A stretch of DNA of 32,286 nucleotides from Spirogloea muscicola. Its lineage: Eukaryota > Streptophyta > Zygnematophyceae > Spirogloeales > Spirogloeaceae. The position numbers and the translations under genes were made by a program. Shown here piece after piece: positions 1 through 11,074 of the stretch. The stretch's first letter is position 1; the number at the start of each line of letters is the position of its first letter. Under the pieces are notes generated by a model. It was not told where the DNA came from and did not search any database. It saw nothing but the letters and a program-made list of their open reading frames with translations. The stretch is taken from the NCBI GenBank assembly GCA_009602725.1, contig WELB01000288.1:105910-138195 (forward strand). The letters run 5' to 3'.

Positions 1-170
1 TGGAGCTTCCCTCTGAGGACGACCTTCAGGACCAGGCTCCGGAGGGGCAGACAGTGGCGAGACGGGAGGAACGCCACGAGGGCGACCAGCGGGACGGAGC
101 CATAGTAGATGTGCAGCGCGGCCTCGATTGCGTCCGCCCTCTGCAGGCAGGCCTCCAAGAGGCGCTCCAT
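1..170 (-). CDS. possible N-terminal exon of an unidentified membrane protein, cut by the window edge
   Basis: An open frame on the minus strand runs from an ATG at 170-168 to the left edge with no stop, giving about 56 residues. It begins MERLLEACLQRADAIEAALH, a helix rich in Leu and Ala, followed by a likely membrane segment, IYYGSVPLVALVAFLP. The frame has an in-frame stop (TGA) about 20 bases upstream of the ATG, so the ATG could be a true start or the frame could be an internal exon. I do not recognise the family. The gene would continue to the left of the window. The sequence is GC-rich, and chance open frames are common in such DNA, so this is a weak call. Confidence 0.25.
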   Translation of the reverse strand, partial: MERLLEACLQRADAIEAALHIYYGSVPLVALVAFLPSRHCLPLRSLVLKVVLRGKL

Positions 171-199
171 CTTGCGCTGCGCCGCTCAATACTGACTGC

Positions 200-270
200 T
201 TGGTAAAGTTTCGAACTCTCAACCCCCAGATTATAGCTTGGTGCTCGATCCAATTGAGCCTAAGTATCTG
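200..270 (-). repeat. tRNA-like relic or tRNA-derived SINE fragment (A and B box motifs)
   Basis: Read on the minus strand, 262-250 gives TAGGCTCAATTGG, close to an RNA polymerase III A box. 217-207 gives AGTTCGAAACT, close to a B box. Their spacing is what a tRNA has. Between them is a possible anticodon arm with loop CTATAAT, but its stem has a mismatch, and the T stem and acceptor stem pair poorly. It is therefore not a working tRNA. A decayed tRNA or the head of a SINE are the two readings. It lies just upstream of the possible edge exon. Confidence 0.35.
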
Positions 271-299
271 CTGGATAGAGGTAGCTGAGCCGCCTTGCT

Positions 300-1887
300 C
301 GTTAGAGATGAGCAGGAGGACACCACGAGAGAAGTCTCCTGGCTTCGAGCATGGCAGGCCGGCTGCGATGCTCTGATACCCCGTCAACTGTCGCGGTTTA
401 TCTTGGTCCCGCTCTGTAGTATCTTGTACCTGCTCCAGCCCCGAACTGGACCATACACCGGCATGCCAAGCTGGGCTGCCCAACACCGTTGCTGCCAGCC
501 CACAAGGGGGTGCGCCGCCAGCCCTCGTGGAGTCGGCTGGTCGCCGCCGCCGGCGACGAGCAGGCCGCAACTGGCCCCGCAGCCGACGCCAGTCGCTACG
601 CCGGCACGATGCTGCGGACGGGAGAGGCGACGCTCGCGTCGTCGGCCCCCAGCGCTGCGCTCCTCGGGCTGCCGCTCGGCTTGGGGTCATGCGATTTTTT
701 TCTACACGAGCTCCCGCTGCTTGGTGACAAGACTTGCACTGCAATGACGTCTTCTCTTCGATGGCGCCCCTGCAGTATATGCTCTTTTGATATCAGCAGC
801 TGCATTCCAACATATGAAGGCAAATTGAAGACACTGGCAGGGTGTGTTCTTCATAGCCGCTGTGGAGTATGCCAGTCAAAAAGCCATTGCCTTACACTGG
901 AAGAGCCCGTTTCCGTATACAAGACTCGCATGCTTGGGCCGGACCCCTCGACTTCCGCTCCTGCGGAGCTCACTGCCATTAACCAAATTGTACTGCCTTT
1001 CCGGCGATTTATGGGCCAGACTGAAGTACATACAAAGCAGCTCATATCAATTCTGGGGGACAAGGCCGGCTCGGGGTTGCCAGGGCAAGCAGATAGTTGT
1101 TGTCAGGCGAAGTCATTGTGCTGTGCTTCCTGAAACTTGGCTACCATTATCCATTGAACGCAGTGCCTTATATCCAGCCATTACGGGAACTCCCGCAAAT
1201 ATGCAGGTCCACGCTGCTGTGCCTAGAAGCACGCAGCTGCAAGATGCAAAAGGAATGGCGTGTCGTAGTAAAGTATGGAGGGCGAGAGTGGCCAAATTGC
1301 AAAGGCAAGCACAAACACGAGTGCAAGCCACCCGCTGCCATGCCGACCTGCTTTGTAGCTGCGAGTGCATATGTATATACATTTCTAACTCATACCCCAT
1401 ACTGGACAGTCCCCTGCCATCAATCAGAGCTTTCGGGTGCATGAGCCTCAAATTGCTGCAGAGAGGCTGACAGCGGCGCAAGTACACTAATGGGCTTGCG
1501 CTGCTGGCAAGCCCTTCCCGGCCGAAAGCACATCCCACAACGTGCATACTCTAGCCTCGCAATCCTCTCAAGCGGAGGAGGCTGCAGGCGAGCAGCTCAG
1601 TGTCCAATGTCAAGCATGTCTAGCGCCACGAGCGAGACTTTACACCACATTGTCAAGAGTGTCAAGCGAGCTAATGGCCAGGGACCATGACTGCATAATG
1701 TTGCAAGTCATGACGCTTCAGTTGTGATGTAACATACTCTCCCTTATAGTGGCCAGCGCCTTTTGCAACGGCTTGCCCTCTCTTGCCACTTGCGCTCCAT
1801 CGCTTATCGACTTGCCATCTTGCACGGAATATGGAGACGCATTTGCAGGATAACTCTGTCAAGTACAGCAACTTTTCGAACTTAGTG
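300..1887. other. no convincing gene
   Basis: Open frames here overlap in several registers and show no domain or splice pattern that I recognise. At about 890-909 there is a short match (AAGCCATTGCCTTACACTGG) to the right half of the hairpin repeat family described further on. Otherwise I see nothing that can be supported. Confidence 0.4.
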
Positions 1888-1950
1888 TCATTTCTGGGCT
1901 GGCCTCACAGCCTCACAGCAACCGCCCTCTACTGGAGGAGTCTTTTCTCT
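1888..1950 (+). repeat. hairpin repeat, copy near the left end
   Basis: It contains CTGGGCTGGCCTCACAGCC, followed by CCGCCCTCTACTGGAGGAG. This is the alpha type of the GGGCTGG/CAGCC repeat family: stem arms GGCTG and CAGCC around a short loop, then a right half ending in CTACTGGAAGAG in most copies. Confidence 0.6.
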
Positions 1951-2098
1951 TATTTTTCTCGTGCTCGGGTCTAGCGCTGACGTGGCAGGGACCCTAGAGG
2001 GATGGGTGACCTCGACACTTGGCAAAAGACGATCGATTTTACTGGAATATATCTTGGGCCGGGGATGCCGGTACACGCTACCACACCCCTTCGTCCAT

Positions 2099-2100
<2 letters not shown>

Positions 2101-2136
<36 letters not shown>
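2101..2136 (+). repeat. (GCC)n microsatellite
   Basis: About twelve GCC triplets in a row. It makes poly-Ala, poly-Pro or poly-Arg in the three frames, so the open frames that cross it are not evidence of a gene. The flanks on both sides (1951-2828) show no gene that I can support. Confidence 0.85.
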
Positions 2137-2138
<2 letters not shown>

Positions 2139-2828
2139 TCCGATACCAGAAGCGGCAGCACAGGCTGCGCCGTCGCCAGCGCCGATGTGAGCGCGTGCCG
2201 CAGCCAGCTCGTGGCGCTGCCGCTGTTGCAGAGGATGCGAACGCGGGCACTGCCAGGCTGCTGCAGTGGAGCCGCTGCTGCAGAGGTGAGCCGCAGGGCC
2301 CACAGAATGGGCTCTGGGTTTCACCAAAGCCAACACGGAGTCTGCTCAATGTCTTGCCTCTCCGAACGTTAGAGGCCTCCATTACAGTTCTGATTAGAGT
2401 CACTAATCGGGGCTGGGTGAAGTCACAGCTGTGTAGGCTTCCAGGTGATTAACTCCGGCACTAAGGTGCCTGCCAGGGCTTGGAGACCCAGTTGAAGTGA
2501 AAGCCTGGGAGAGTGCTGATTTCTGCCTCCATTGGGTTTTCTCTTGCACAGGCAGGCAGCGCATGCAACGATGCTGGCTGGAAGTCGTCGCTGCAATCCT
2601 CACAGCCATCACCGTTGTCAGAGCGTGGCCGGGGCGTATCTGGTCCTGGCAGGCCGTGAAGGTGCACCGCAGCCAGGACTTAAATAGCTGGTGTGTGTGT
2701 TAGGTAGTCAGCCCATAACATACAACTCGCTGGCAAGACAAATGTCTTGTCGCTCGGCCCCTCTGCAGTAGCTGCTTCTCCTGTTACACACTGCAGTATG
2801 GAGTGACTGGGAGAAGACGAATACTGGG

Positions 2829-3137
2829 GGTCGCTGGCGCAAGTGTATCGCATGCGCTTGGCCGTCTCGCTGCAGAGGTCCATGGCCCGTGCGCTGCACC
2901 TTCGTGCCGGACGAGCCCTCGCTGCTGCCTCTGGCTCTGTCCAGGGGACCCACTTCCAGGACCCTAGCCTCTCTGATTTGCGGCTGCTTAGCAGGGGTTA
3001 CTGAGTGATTTGTAGCTGCTTTCTTTCTTTGTGTGCTTTGGTTTCTTAGCGCTTCCTCTGGCTTCCTCTGGCCCCCTTCTCGTTCTTTGTTCATTCTTTT
3101 TTGGCCTGGCTTGTCCAGCCCCTATCCTCAATGGGAA
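2829..3137 (+). mobile_element. truncated LINE 3' end, copy 1, ending in a hairpin repeat
   Basis: The translation ends ...RGY and a TGA at 3002-3004. It resembles the C-terminus of the LINE protein at 18,076-19,896, which shares a GRALAA-type motif and the end TRGY. The sequence matches 24,056-24,362 almost base for base, including the 3' non-coding tail (CTGCTTTCTTTCTTTGTGTG) and the hairpin repeat behind it. Both copies begin at the same base, GGGTCGCTGGCGCAAG. The hairpin in this copy is damaged (GGCCTGG instead of GGGCTGG at about 3,102). It is a dead fragment or a short non-autonomous derivative of the LINE. Confidence 0.75.
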
Positions 3138-3663
3138 AAGAGGCACACAATACCCCCGATCAACTTTGATTTGTGGCCAGCCTTGCTGCCATGCTTTCGG
3201 CGGCTCCCCACTGGACTATTATTTTCGAATTTTGTTTCTGACGTGCTGGATGAGCTTAATGCACTGATGCCAACAGGCACTGTGGCTGTGGCCAAAAGGA
3301 CGGGCCAATGTGGCCCATATTGCTGATTGCCAATGTGGCACAATTCGATTGTAAGCTAGCAATATGTGTGTTGAAGTGCCCCCTCCCCCCCCACTAGCCT
3401 CGTCCTCATCCTGCTATCTCTGTGTCACACCACGTTCCCCGTCAATGTTCTCCACGGTGCCCCACTGACCATCTAACACTTACTCCCACTACCTCCCACT
3501 CTCAACCTGTCCCGCTTATCCCCCATTTACCCTCTGCTTACTGCTGCTACCAACACTGAGGGCCGCCTTCCTGCCATCAAGTCATGCAACTTTACCATCC
3601 ATTACCACCTGCGGTTGGGATTACGTGCTTGCTCGGAGTTCATCCTGACTTTCCTTCGCCAGC
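3138..3663. other. 3' flank of the RRP6L3 gene, no separate gene seen
   Basis: This stretch lies downstream of the stop codon of the minus-strand RRP6L3 gene and should include its 3' untranslated region. It holds a C-rich run at about 3,381-3,395. I found no TGTAA polyadenylation motif in the correct orientation and no other feature. Confidence 0.4.
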
Positions 3664-6600
3664 TCAATGGTCCTCACGCTTGGCTCCCGCCGCCGCCGCC
3701 GCGGCGACCAGTTCGGAGGATGCTTCCGGCGGTGCTGGCGGCTTCCGGTCGGGGTTGTAGACGCTGTAGTCTCCAAATTCTCGGTGGCCGCTGCAACACA
3801 GGCACGCCTTTCTGGGCCGCTTTCAGAGTGCTCCTCCAACAGAGGCTGCTAGATGAGCAGTGACAACTTGTTCCAAAGCCTTATGAGCTGTGACACCAGA
3901 CTTGACTATCCGTGACGTCGACCTTTATTCCAGGACTGAAGATATGGAGCACATCACGTGGGCAGTCTCATCAGCAGCATTCCGCTGTGCGTTGCTCTAC
4001 CAGAGAACTGTAAGCACATTATCTTGCACTGTTGACAGAGTGGCAAGATACCACGGGAAGCATGGACCAAGGTGGTGAAATAGGTGGTGAGATGAGCACG
4101 AAAGATAACGAGCTTCATCTGGCATAGATATTTATGGCTTCGACCATACCTGTGCTCAACGGCCCAGCCGGCGGGCAGGAATCGCGGGCGCACGGCTGCC
4201 ACAAACGTGCTGCGCCAAACCTGGGAGAAGGCGCGCAGCGCGCCCTCGCCCCCTGATGCCAGCAGCAGGCCCACGACGCGCCGGCCGTGCTCCGAGTGGC
4301 CCAGCGGCGCCTCCGCCTCCCGCCGGGCCGCCGCTTCTATACCACTGCTATACCCAGAGGCTGGGACTCTCGCCGCCTCAGCTGACGGTAGTGGCGTCTG
4401 CTGCAGGAGCTCCCTCCCCCCTTGCTTGGCTCCACAGTTATCCAACGGCGCTCCACTTCTGTTCCGTGTAGCACTCTCGCCTTCTTCCTGCAGCTCAAGC
4501 TGAAGGCCCTGACCTCGACTTTCTACGCCACACGTTGATGCCGGGCCATCTGTAAATCTGCGGTGATCCGCTTGTACAGCCAGGCGCATCTTGCCACACT
4601 CCGTGGAGCTAGTAAGATCATCGTCGTCTCCTCCAGCTCCTGTGATCTGTCCTCCTTCCTGCCTTAGTGTTCCTCTTACCACCCCAGCATGAGCTGCGGC
4701 TCGGTCGTCCGTCTTGCCAGCCAGCAATGCAGCCCGCCGCAAGCCTCGGAGCACCTTCGGCCGGACCCCTGCGTGCAGCAATGCCTGCTCCAGGTCGTCT
4801 CGACTTACGTCCTCCTTTCCAGTATAGTTTCTTAGGACCTGGCGGAGTCAACAGCCAGGGATACAACCAACTGAGCATGAGAGAAGAGCATTATCAAGAT
4901 AATACACACACACGTACGGAGCCAATTGGCAGGTATGACCAAAGACGAAAGATGCAGCCATTTAGCATATTCAATCAAGTTACACCAATTAAGCTCGGTG
5001 GAGATTGGCCTGCGCCAATTGCCCCTTGTGACATGAGGTCCAAGTCAAGTGCTCGGTGGACATGATTAACCAGAGACGAGACTTTGAAGGGCGTGCAAGA
5101 TTGCTGCTGTGACGACCGTCCACCCACCTCCTCGAGCTCCTGAAGCCGTGCAGGCGGCATCGACCGGCCGTGCCGGAGCAGCGCCATGGCTGACCGGCGC
5201 AGGAGCGACGGCTCCACGCCAGGCCTGCTTGACTCTGCGCTGCCTGCGCCCTCTGCACTTATCTCCTGGCCGCCCAATGGGGCGCAGATGCGGGCGGGCA
5301 CGAGAGGGATGCCAAAGTCCTCGGCCACCTGGCGCTTCTGGCGCTCTGCCGCCTTGTGGGCTATCTGCCAAGTCAAGTGGGACAGCAGGGCATCTTCATA
5401 ACCAAGGCAAAACAGCCATCGGTACTGGCATATGCTTTGGCATGTGAATGAAGCCAGGGGGGTTGCAGCTAGAACAGTTACTGAATATTAATATTGATGA
5501 CGATCATCATAAGTACACAGATCGAATATTCTAGCACGGAAGCACAGTGCTGAATGCCGAGCCCCATAGAGCACAAGTGCCAGACCCAGAGTCTAGATTC
5601 TTATCTCAGTGTCTTATCCGAGAATGTAACAGCAAGTCAGGGTCCAGAAGTCGAGGTCCAAGTCACCTCATGACAATCGATGCAGAGGAGCACAATGTCG
5701 TGGCTCCGGTGGCTCTTGAGGTGCTCGGGGAAGTACTGGCGGTAGCACGATGGCACCAGGCGGTAGCGCAGGTAGTGCCCGGCCTCGCCGCACCCCACGC
5801 AGCGGTTGGCCTTGGACTGGATGTAGAACTCGTTCGCCGAGTCCTCTGGCCGCCCCTTGGGCTCGAAGAGCAGCCGCACGCTCGGCGGCTCTTCGTCGAG
5901 GTACTCTGCAAGGCTCCTCTGCACGTACCTAAGCAATGACACGCGCACTAAACATCTCACAATGGATAATAGGAGCAGGTGCCCATGCTGCCAAGCTGAT
6001 GTCTTCGGGTCAGTGGCAAGTGATTCCTGACACTCTTGACGTTCCTATGAGAAGCTTATTGCATTCTTTGGGCATTTCCACTCTGACTTAGCATGTCAAG
6101 GGGCCATTGTAGGACTAAAGGCCTGCCCTAAGCATGCATCTGTTTCAGGTGATGGTCAACTTTGTGCCGAGCTAAACCATTCCTAGTAGAGATGCCCATG
6201 CTGAATGCACTTTTGCCATACAGGGCCACTCAGAGGGGTTTGATCTTGGAGGGACGACCAAGGACATGACCAGCATCTTACCAGTCAAGCTTTTTGCGGT
6301 CGCAGTAGCAGAGCAGCCGTCCGTCGCCCGCGTAGATCCGACAGTTTTGGTACACAGGGTTCTTGCACGAGAACTTGGACACAAACTGCTCCCGCATCTG
6401 CACATAGTCCTTGCGGCGCCACGCCCGGGGGGCACCGCTGGCAACTGCTTTTGCAGATGACAACGTACTCAAAGCCGCAGACGAAGCCCCATTGAGTGGT
6501 CTTGGCAGCCCACTGTCTGCAGCCGCCGAGGCTTCCTCACAGCTGACGCCTGTCTCGCCAGCTGTGTCCAATGGTGTGTCAAGGGCGAGATGCGCAGCAA

Positions 6601-9600
6601 GTGGGTTGCTCTGAGACTCCTCCCTGCTTCTCTTTGGCTCGCCTCTTGCCATCTGGATGAGCTGCATGAGGGAGGACGCATGCCTCCTCAGCACCAGCGA
6701 AGGGGTCTGCTCAGCCCAACTCAGAGCCTCGTCCAAGGGCTTCAGTCCATCGTCGATGCAGTGGTCGTCTGTTCTTGCCGCAGCCAGGTCCGCGGACCGG
6801 ATCGTCGAGAAGAGGTCTGCTTCTGTGGCGGGCGCTGATGCTGCCACCGCCACCAGTGCGGCGTCCGAGAGGACGTGGCGGCTGCTCTCGTCCTCGGTGC
6901 GTGCCTGTGACAGGCCGTATCTGCTTGTTAATATGGCCATGTTATGATTTACCAATGGTTTCTGAAACATCACTCTATTGCTGTGGCTTTCAGGGCAAGT
7001 GAACAAGGCAAAGCAAGACCCATTATCAAATAAGAATTGAGGGTTTATACTGAGACTGTGACGTATACTAGCTACAATAAGAATGCGCATGCGACTTGTT
7101 AGTGGCACCTCCTTACTTGCCGAAAGGATGTCAAGACTAAGCAGCCACTCATGAGAGAAATGGTCCACTAAGCTTCGAAAGCATCAGGGAATGGGGGACA
7201 TTGTTGTTCAAGGGGTTGACAGTGTCTTACGGACAAGGCAATCTCTCCAAGCGCAAATCTCCCGCACGATGATGGCCAGCCTTTCATCTGCAGCCTGACC
7301 AACAGGACAACCAAATGCTCAGCCTTCATTGAAACAACAGCAATCACTGCAAATTTCCTGAGCAAGCTGGGTAGGAAATTCTTCTTCAGGCGACTACACA
7401 AGAAAGTCCTGACCTAGACGCTCAATTGACGTGCAGACAGGGCTGGTGCTAGGGAACCCTTGATTCTTCACAAATACTTTACTTGCATCTTGCAATCATG
7501 GAGCTTTTTACTGAGCATTTCAGACCGAATTGCACGAAAGGAGGACGTTAAGGGCAGGTCAGTATTACAGGCTGGATCCACTTGACATTAATGTAACCAT
7601 GATGTAACTATGCAAGTGGGCTAGGATGGGCAAATGCTCACCATTGGCTGGCCGTTGTGCTGCTTGACCCTGTAGCGGGAGAGCAGGGAGGTCGCGACCG
7701 TGTCTGCTGAGAATTGCTCCTTCTTGTAGAGGCTCAGGGTGGTCAGGTTGGACCTCGCTGCAGCCCTCTCGTACAACCTGCATTGGCTTTCCCACTTAGA
7801 CGAGGAAATCAGAGCAAAGTCTCGGTTAGTGGTATACTCGCCTCCTACTACCACCAGTTAAGTCTGCTAATTCAACTAAGAGAGTTGCTAAGGTGCTCAT
7901 TGAGATATACGCACGTCATATTCTTGGGGCTTCCGGCAGACGCGTCCCGGCTCCCAGATTGTTCTGCATCAGATCTCATCCCAGGCTTCACCTGAAAACA
8001 CAGCATGTTGAAAAAGCTCAGATAGTGCCTAAAAAGCTATACTCTTCAACTCCCCAAGTTATGCCCTGCAGGGCAGAATGCCAACAAGCATGTATGCTGC
8101 TGATGACAAACGCCACAAAGACTCCTGTCAAGAAGGCTAGGAGAGTCGCACTGGCACGTCTCGAGTCCCTATTCAATTGCTGACGTTTGGGGTTCGGGGT
8201 TAAGGAGTTCCATCGAGTGTCCAGAGGTATGAGCTTCAGAATAAAGTCAAGGCATACATTGCAAGAGCTCCAGGGACCGGCGGCACGGAGGAGCTCGTGG
8301 CGTAGCCGCGCCGCAATGTGCAGGAGGAAGTGGGCGTCGACCCGGGCATACGCCAGCTGGCCGGGCGACAGCGGTCTCCTTGTCCAGTCGGACTTCTGCA
8401 GTGCACAGCCGCAGGCAGTTGAGCTGCATCAGCACTTAATATGCATGCTTTTCTACCAGCAGACAGGATCCATTGACGCCCACAGTGACATCCAGAATTT
8501 CCAATAGCTGCAAAATGGTTTCAGGCAGGTGATTGAGACCAGGAATGGTGCTCCTTGAAGTATAAAGCCTAGAAAATTCGTTAAAAAATCAAGTGTTCGT
8601 TGTGCAATGTTGCAAGTGATTGAGAGAGGCCTCCGCCAAGGAGGAGCATGCCAAAGTTGTGGATGCCAATGGGGCGATTGTTTGCACATGATCGATATCA
8701 GTGCAGGTAGCATGAGGTGAAGCCATACCTGATAGCGTTTCTCAGTGTTAATGCCACAGTATTGCCGAAGGAGGAATGCTAGGGACCGCTGAGGCTTTCC
8801 CAGCACATCGCATGCCTGCCAAACAACAAATGCAATCAATTTCTTGTTCTTTTCCAAACAAGGAATGCAAAAGTCAGTGTAACAGGAGTCTCAGGTTGAT
8901 TTGAAACGAGCTCGAAAATTTTTCTATAGGAGCAACAAGCGGGTGGCATCGCAGCGTCCATAGACACAAGAGGTATGAGCCTGTTGTTTCTGAGTCAATT
9001 CTGCAATATGAAGTGAGAGCAATGACATGTGGGCTTCACATTAATGGAAGTGGGCCGCTGACCCTGGCAGTATCAAAGAGGTTGACAACGTAGATTTGGA
9101 AGTCACGCTGCAGCCACAGTACGTCATTGTCTGCTCCATGAAATACCTGCAGGCAGCAGAGCACGCCTATGGTCCTCAGCCACTCTCTATGTCTAGAGAG
9201 GCATAACCAGACAGAACTGCCAACACTGCAGCTCTGAGCTGTGAAGACCTCATGGAGAGACCAGTGCAACCCCAGAACTGCAACTGCAGAATCACGGTCT
9301 TCATATGGAGCACAATGGTGGAGCCCATTGATTCTGGTGCTGTGCTTTGCTTGCGCCCAACACTAGCCAACCGGGACTACATTTCATGAGCTATGAGAAG
9401 TCTAGCAATCATAACACTATCCTTTCATTTGGTCCTGATAGGCGCATGGATATTTACTTTGGTGATCGTAGGGTCGGCGAAGATGGGCCGGAGGAGGGGA
9501 ATGTCGTCATGGAGACGAATTGTGTCTACCAGAAAGTCCCAGCCTGGAATTGAGATCTGCTGTATCAATGACCAAATGAGTACTACAAGAAGTAATAAAC

Positions 9601-10926
9601 ACTCCTTGAATGCCATACATTCTTGGGCAGCTACTAAGGGAGAATATCAGGTGTAGTCACTTCGAAACCCCAAGCACAAGAAGACCATCTAAAGGGCACG
9701 GAATGAATGACATCACACAAGTGCTCACAGCTCTTGCAGCTTCCAGGAGTATAAAGATATGCTTAAATACTCAAATACTCAAGTACTCAAATACTCAGAT
9801 ACTCAAGTACTCAAATGCTAAAATGCTAAAATGCTAAAATGCTCAAATGCCCAAATGCTCAAATGCTCAAATAAATGCTAAAATGCTCAAATATTATTGA
9901 CTCTGAGGGGAAAAGATGGCCTTGGCAGCTGAATTTTGCACCTGGAGGAGGGCAGTGTAACCGCGGTAGGAGTGGAGAGTGTGCTGCTCGGTGTCGACGC
10001 CGATCTCGGGCTGCCGCGCCAGCAGCACCACGAGGTCCTCGAGCCCACGGCGGTCGGCCACCCACTTGCAGGCGGTGCTGGCCAGCGGCGCCGGCGGCAC
10101 GCCGCCTGGCGGCTCAGCTGGACTGCAGGATGGCGGGCACGCCAGGACCCGTCGAATTACGTCTTCAAGTGGGTGTTGATCTGCTCCAAGGTCTGTAGAC
10201 AGTGACAATAATCTACTCAATTATAATCTAATCATTAGTGGATTGTCTAGCCTGACAGGACGTACTGTATCACACTTCATCCACGAGAGCTGAAATCTGG
10301 TGTTAGAAGCACCTCCACCAGCACTGGCAGCAGTCCTTACGAGCGTTCAGAACTTTGTCAGATCTGTTTAGTGGTCGCTTTTGGGCTCCGTGTCAGGTTG
10401 ACAGTGCTGCAACCAACCGTCTATATACATCCCCCCTTCACTCGGAAGCTGGTAACATCCTGCTCATAACGTAAGCGGTGCCTCCAGCAGGCAGCCTGGT
10501 CCAGAGCGTCCTTGCAGGTGACGGAAACTTATGTTACAGGGAGCCTCTGCTAACCTCGCTCCAAAACCCTGAACCCTGGTAGCCCACCTCCTCACCTGAG
10601 GCGCTACTTGGTCCTCCATCGAACTTGCGGCTCCTCCCTGACGGTAGAGCTACGCCGTAGACTCACATGTGCCTAGCCCTTTAAGGGTCAGGTCCACAGT
10701 CTACGGGCTTACGGGTTAGGGTTTAAGGTTTATGGTTTAAGGGTTTAGGACAGAGCCCCGACGAGAGGCCTCCTCGTGTGCATGCAGGGGCACGAGAGGT
10801 CACTAGCGAGCTGCAGCTCTTGCGGCGGGGGTTCGAGTCCGCACCTCCGCCGGGCCCCGCGAGGTGCCGGAACGGGGCGTCGGAGTTGTCGGCCAGCACC
10901 GCCCGGAAGCCGGGCCTCGCCGCCAT
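3664..10926 (-). CDS. RRP6L3: RRP6-like 3 exoribonuclease (DEDDy 3'-5' exonuclease, HRDC, C-terminal CxxC module), 13 exons
   Basis: Exons (minus): 10926-10845, 10192-9942, 9556-9458, 9146-9063, 8815-8729, 8395-8258, 7794-7642, 7294-7235, 6904-6282, 5928-5667, 5364-5128, 4838-4150, 3790-3664. All junctions keep phase and the total is 963 codons plus stop. Most donors are GT with AG acceptors; the exon 8 donor (GTCCGT) and exon 7 acceptor (TAAG) are the weakest. Exonuclease motifs are complete: GVDTEQHTLHSYRG (D94, E96), VFHGADNDVLWL (D152), YARVDAHFLL (Y217, D221). An HRDC-like region follows (about 299-370, CAWRDCLARTEDES). Then comes a conserved C-terminal module: CYCDRKKLDW, CVGCG (C569, C572), FPEHLKSHRSHDIVLLC and CIDCH (C608, C611), and the end motif EFGDYSVYNPD. 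By memory this architecture and order match plant RRP6L3 (EXD2 has a similar Cys module). The family trims or degrades RNA with metal ions. The start used is the first clear in-frame ATG; an upstream extension is listed separately. Confidence 0.93.
9765..9897 (+). repeat. octamer minisatellite inside RRP6L3 intron 2
   Basis: About 16 units of eight bases, first mostly ACTCAAAT or ACTCAAGT and then GCTAAAAT or GCTCAAAT, with one four-base slip (AAAT). The units change in blocks, as expected from local slippage and spread. It lies wholly between the exons ending at 9942 and starting at 9556 on the minus strand, so it should be spliced out. Confidence 0.9.
10708..10750 (+). repeat. degenerate interstitial telomere-like heptamers in RRP6L3 intron 1
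   Basis: The stretch reads as five diverged heptamers: GTTAGGG, TTTAAGG, TTTATGG, TTTAAGG, GTTTAGG. This is close to the TTTAGGG telomere unit of plants and many green algae. A second short pair in the opposite sense, AACCCTGAACCCTGG, lies at about 10,566-10,580. Both are inside the 652-base first intron of RRP6L3. Confidence 0.6.
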
Positions 10927-11042
10927 CGCCGCCGTCTCCTCCAACGGCTCGTCGTCGTCGCTGGTTAGCCATTCGACCTCCGCTTCTCCATCGTCAGGAT
11001 CGCCGTCGCCGCCGTCGCGGCGCCGCTTGGCCACCACGCTGA

Positions 11043-11074
<32 letters not shown>

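Noticed and set aside
1961-2452. Open frames with poly-Arg, poly-Pro or poly-Gly across the GCC run
   Set aside because: They are open in several frames on both strands because of the trinucleotide repeat. No conserved motif is seen.
3954-4149. Extension of RRP6L3 exon 12 to an in-frame stop
   Set aside because: The reading after GAGCACAG/GTATGG loses all family character. Splicing at that donor to 3790 instead gives HSGHREFGDYSVYNPD, which is the expected conserved C-terminus.
7168-7401. Open frame on the minus strand in the RRP6L3 locus
   Set aside because: It is out of frame with the small exon 8 (7294-7235), whose translation CAWRDCL joins correctly to ARTEDES in exon 9.
9765-9897. CRISPR-like array
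   Set aside because: The repeats are 8 bases with no spacers, in a eukaryotic intron; it is a simple minisatellite.
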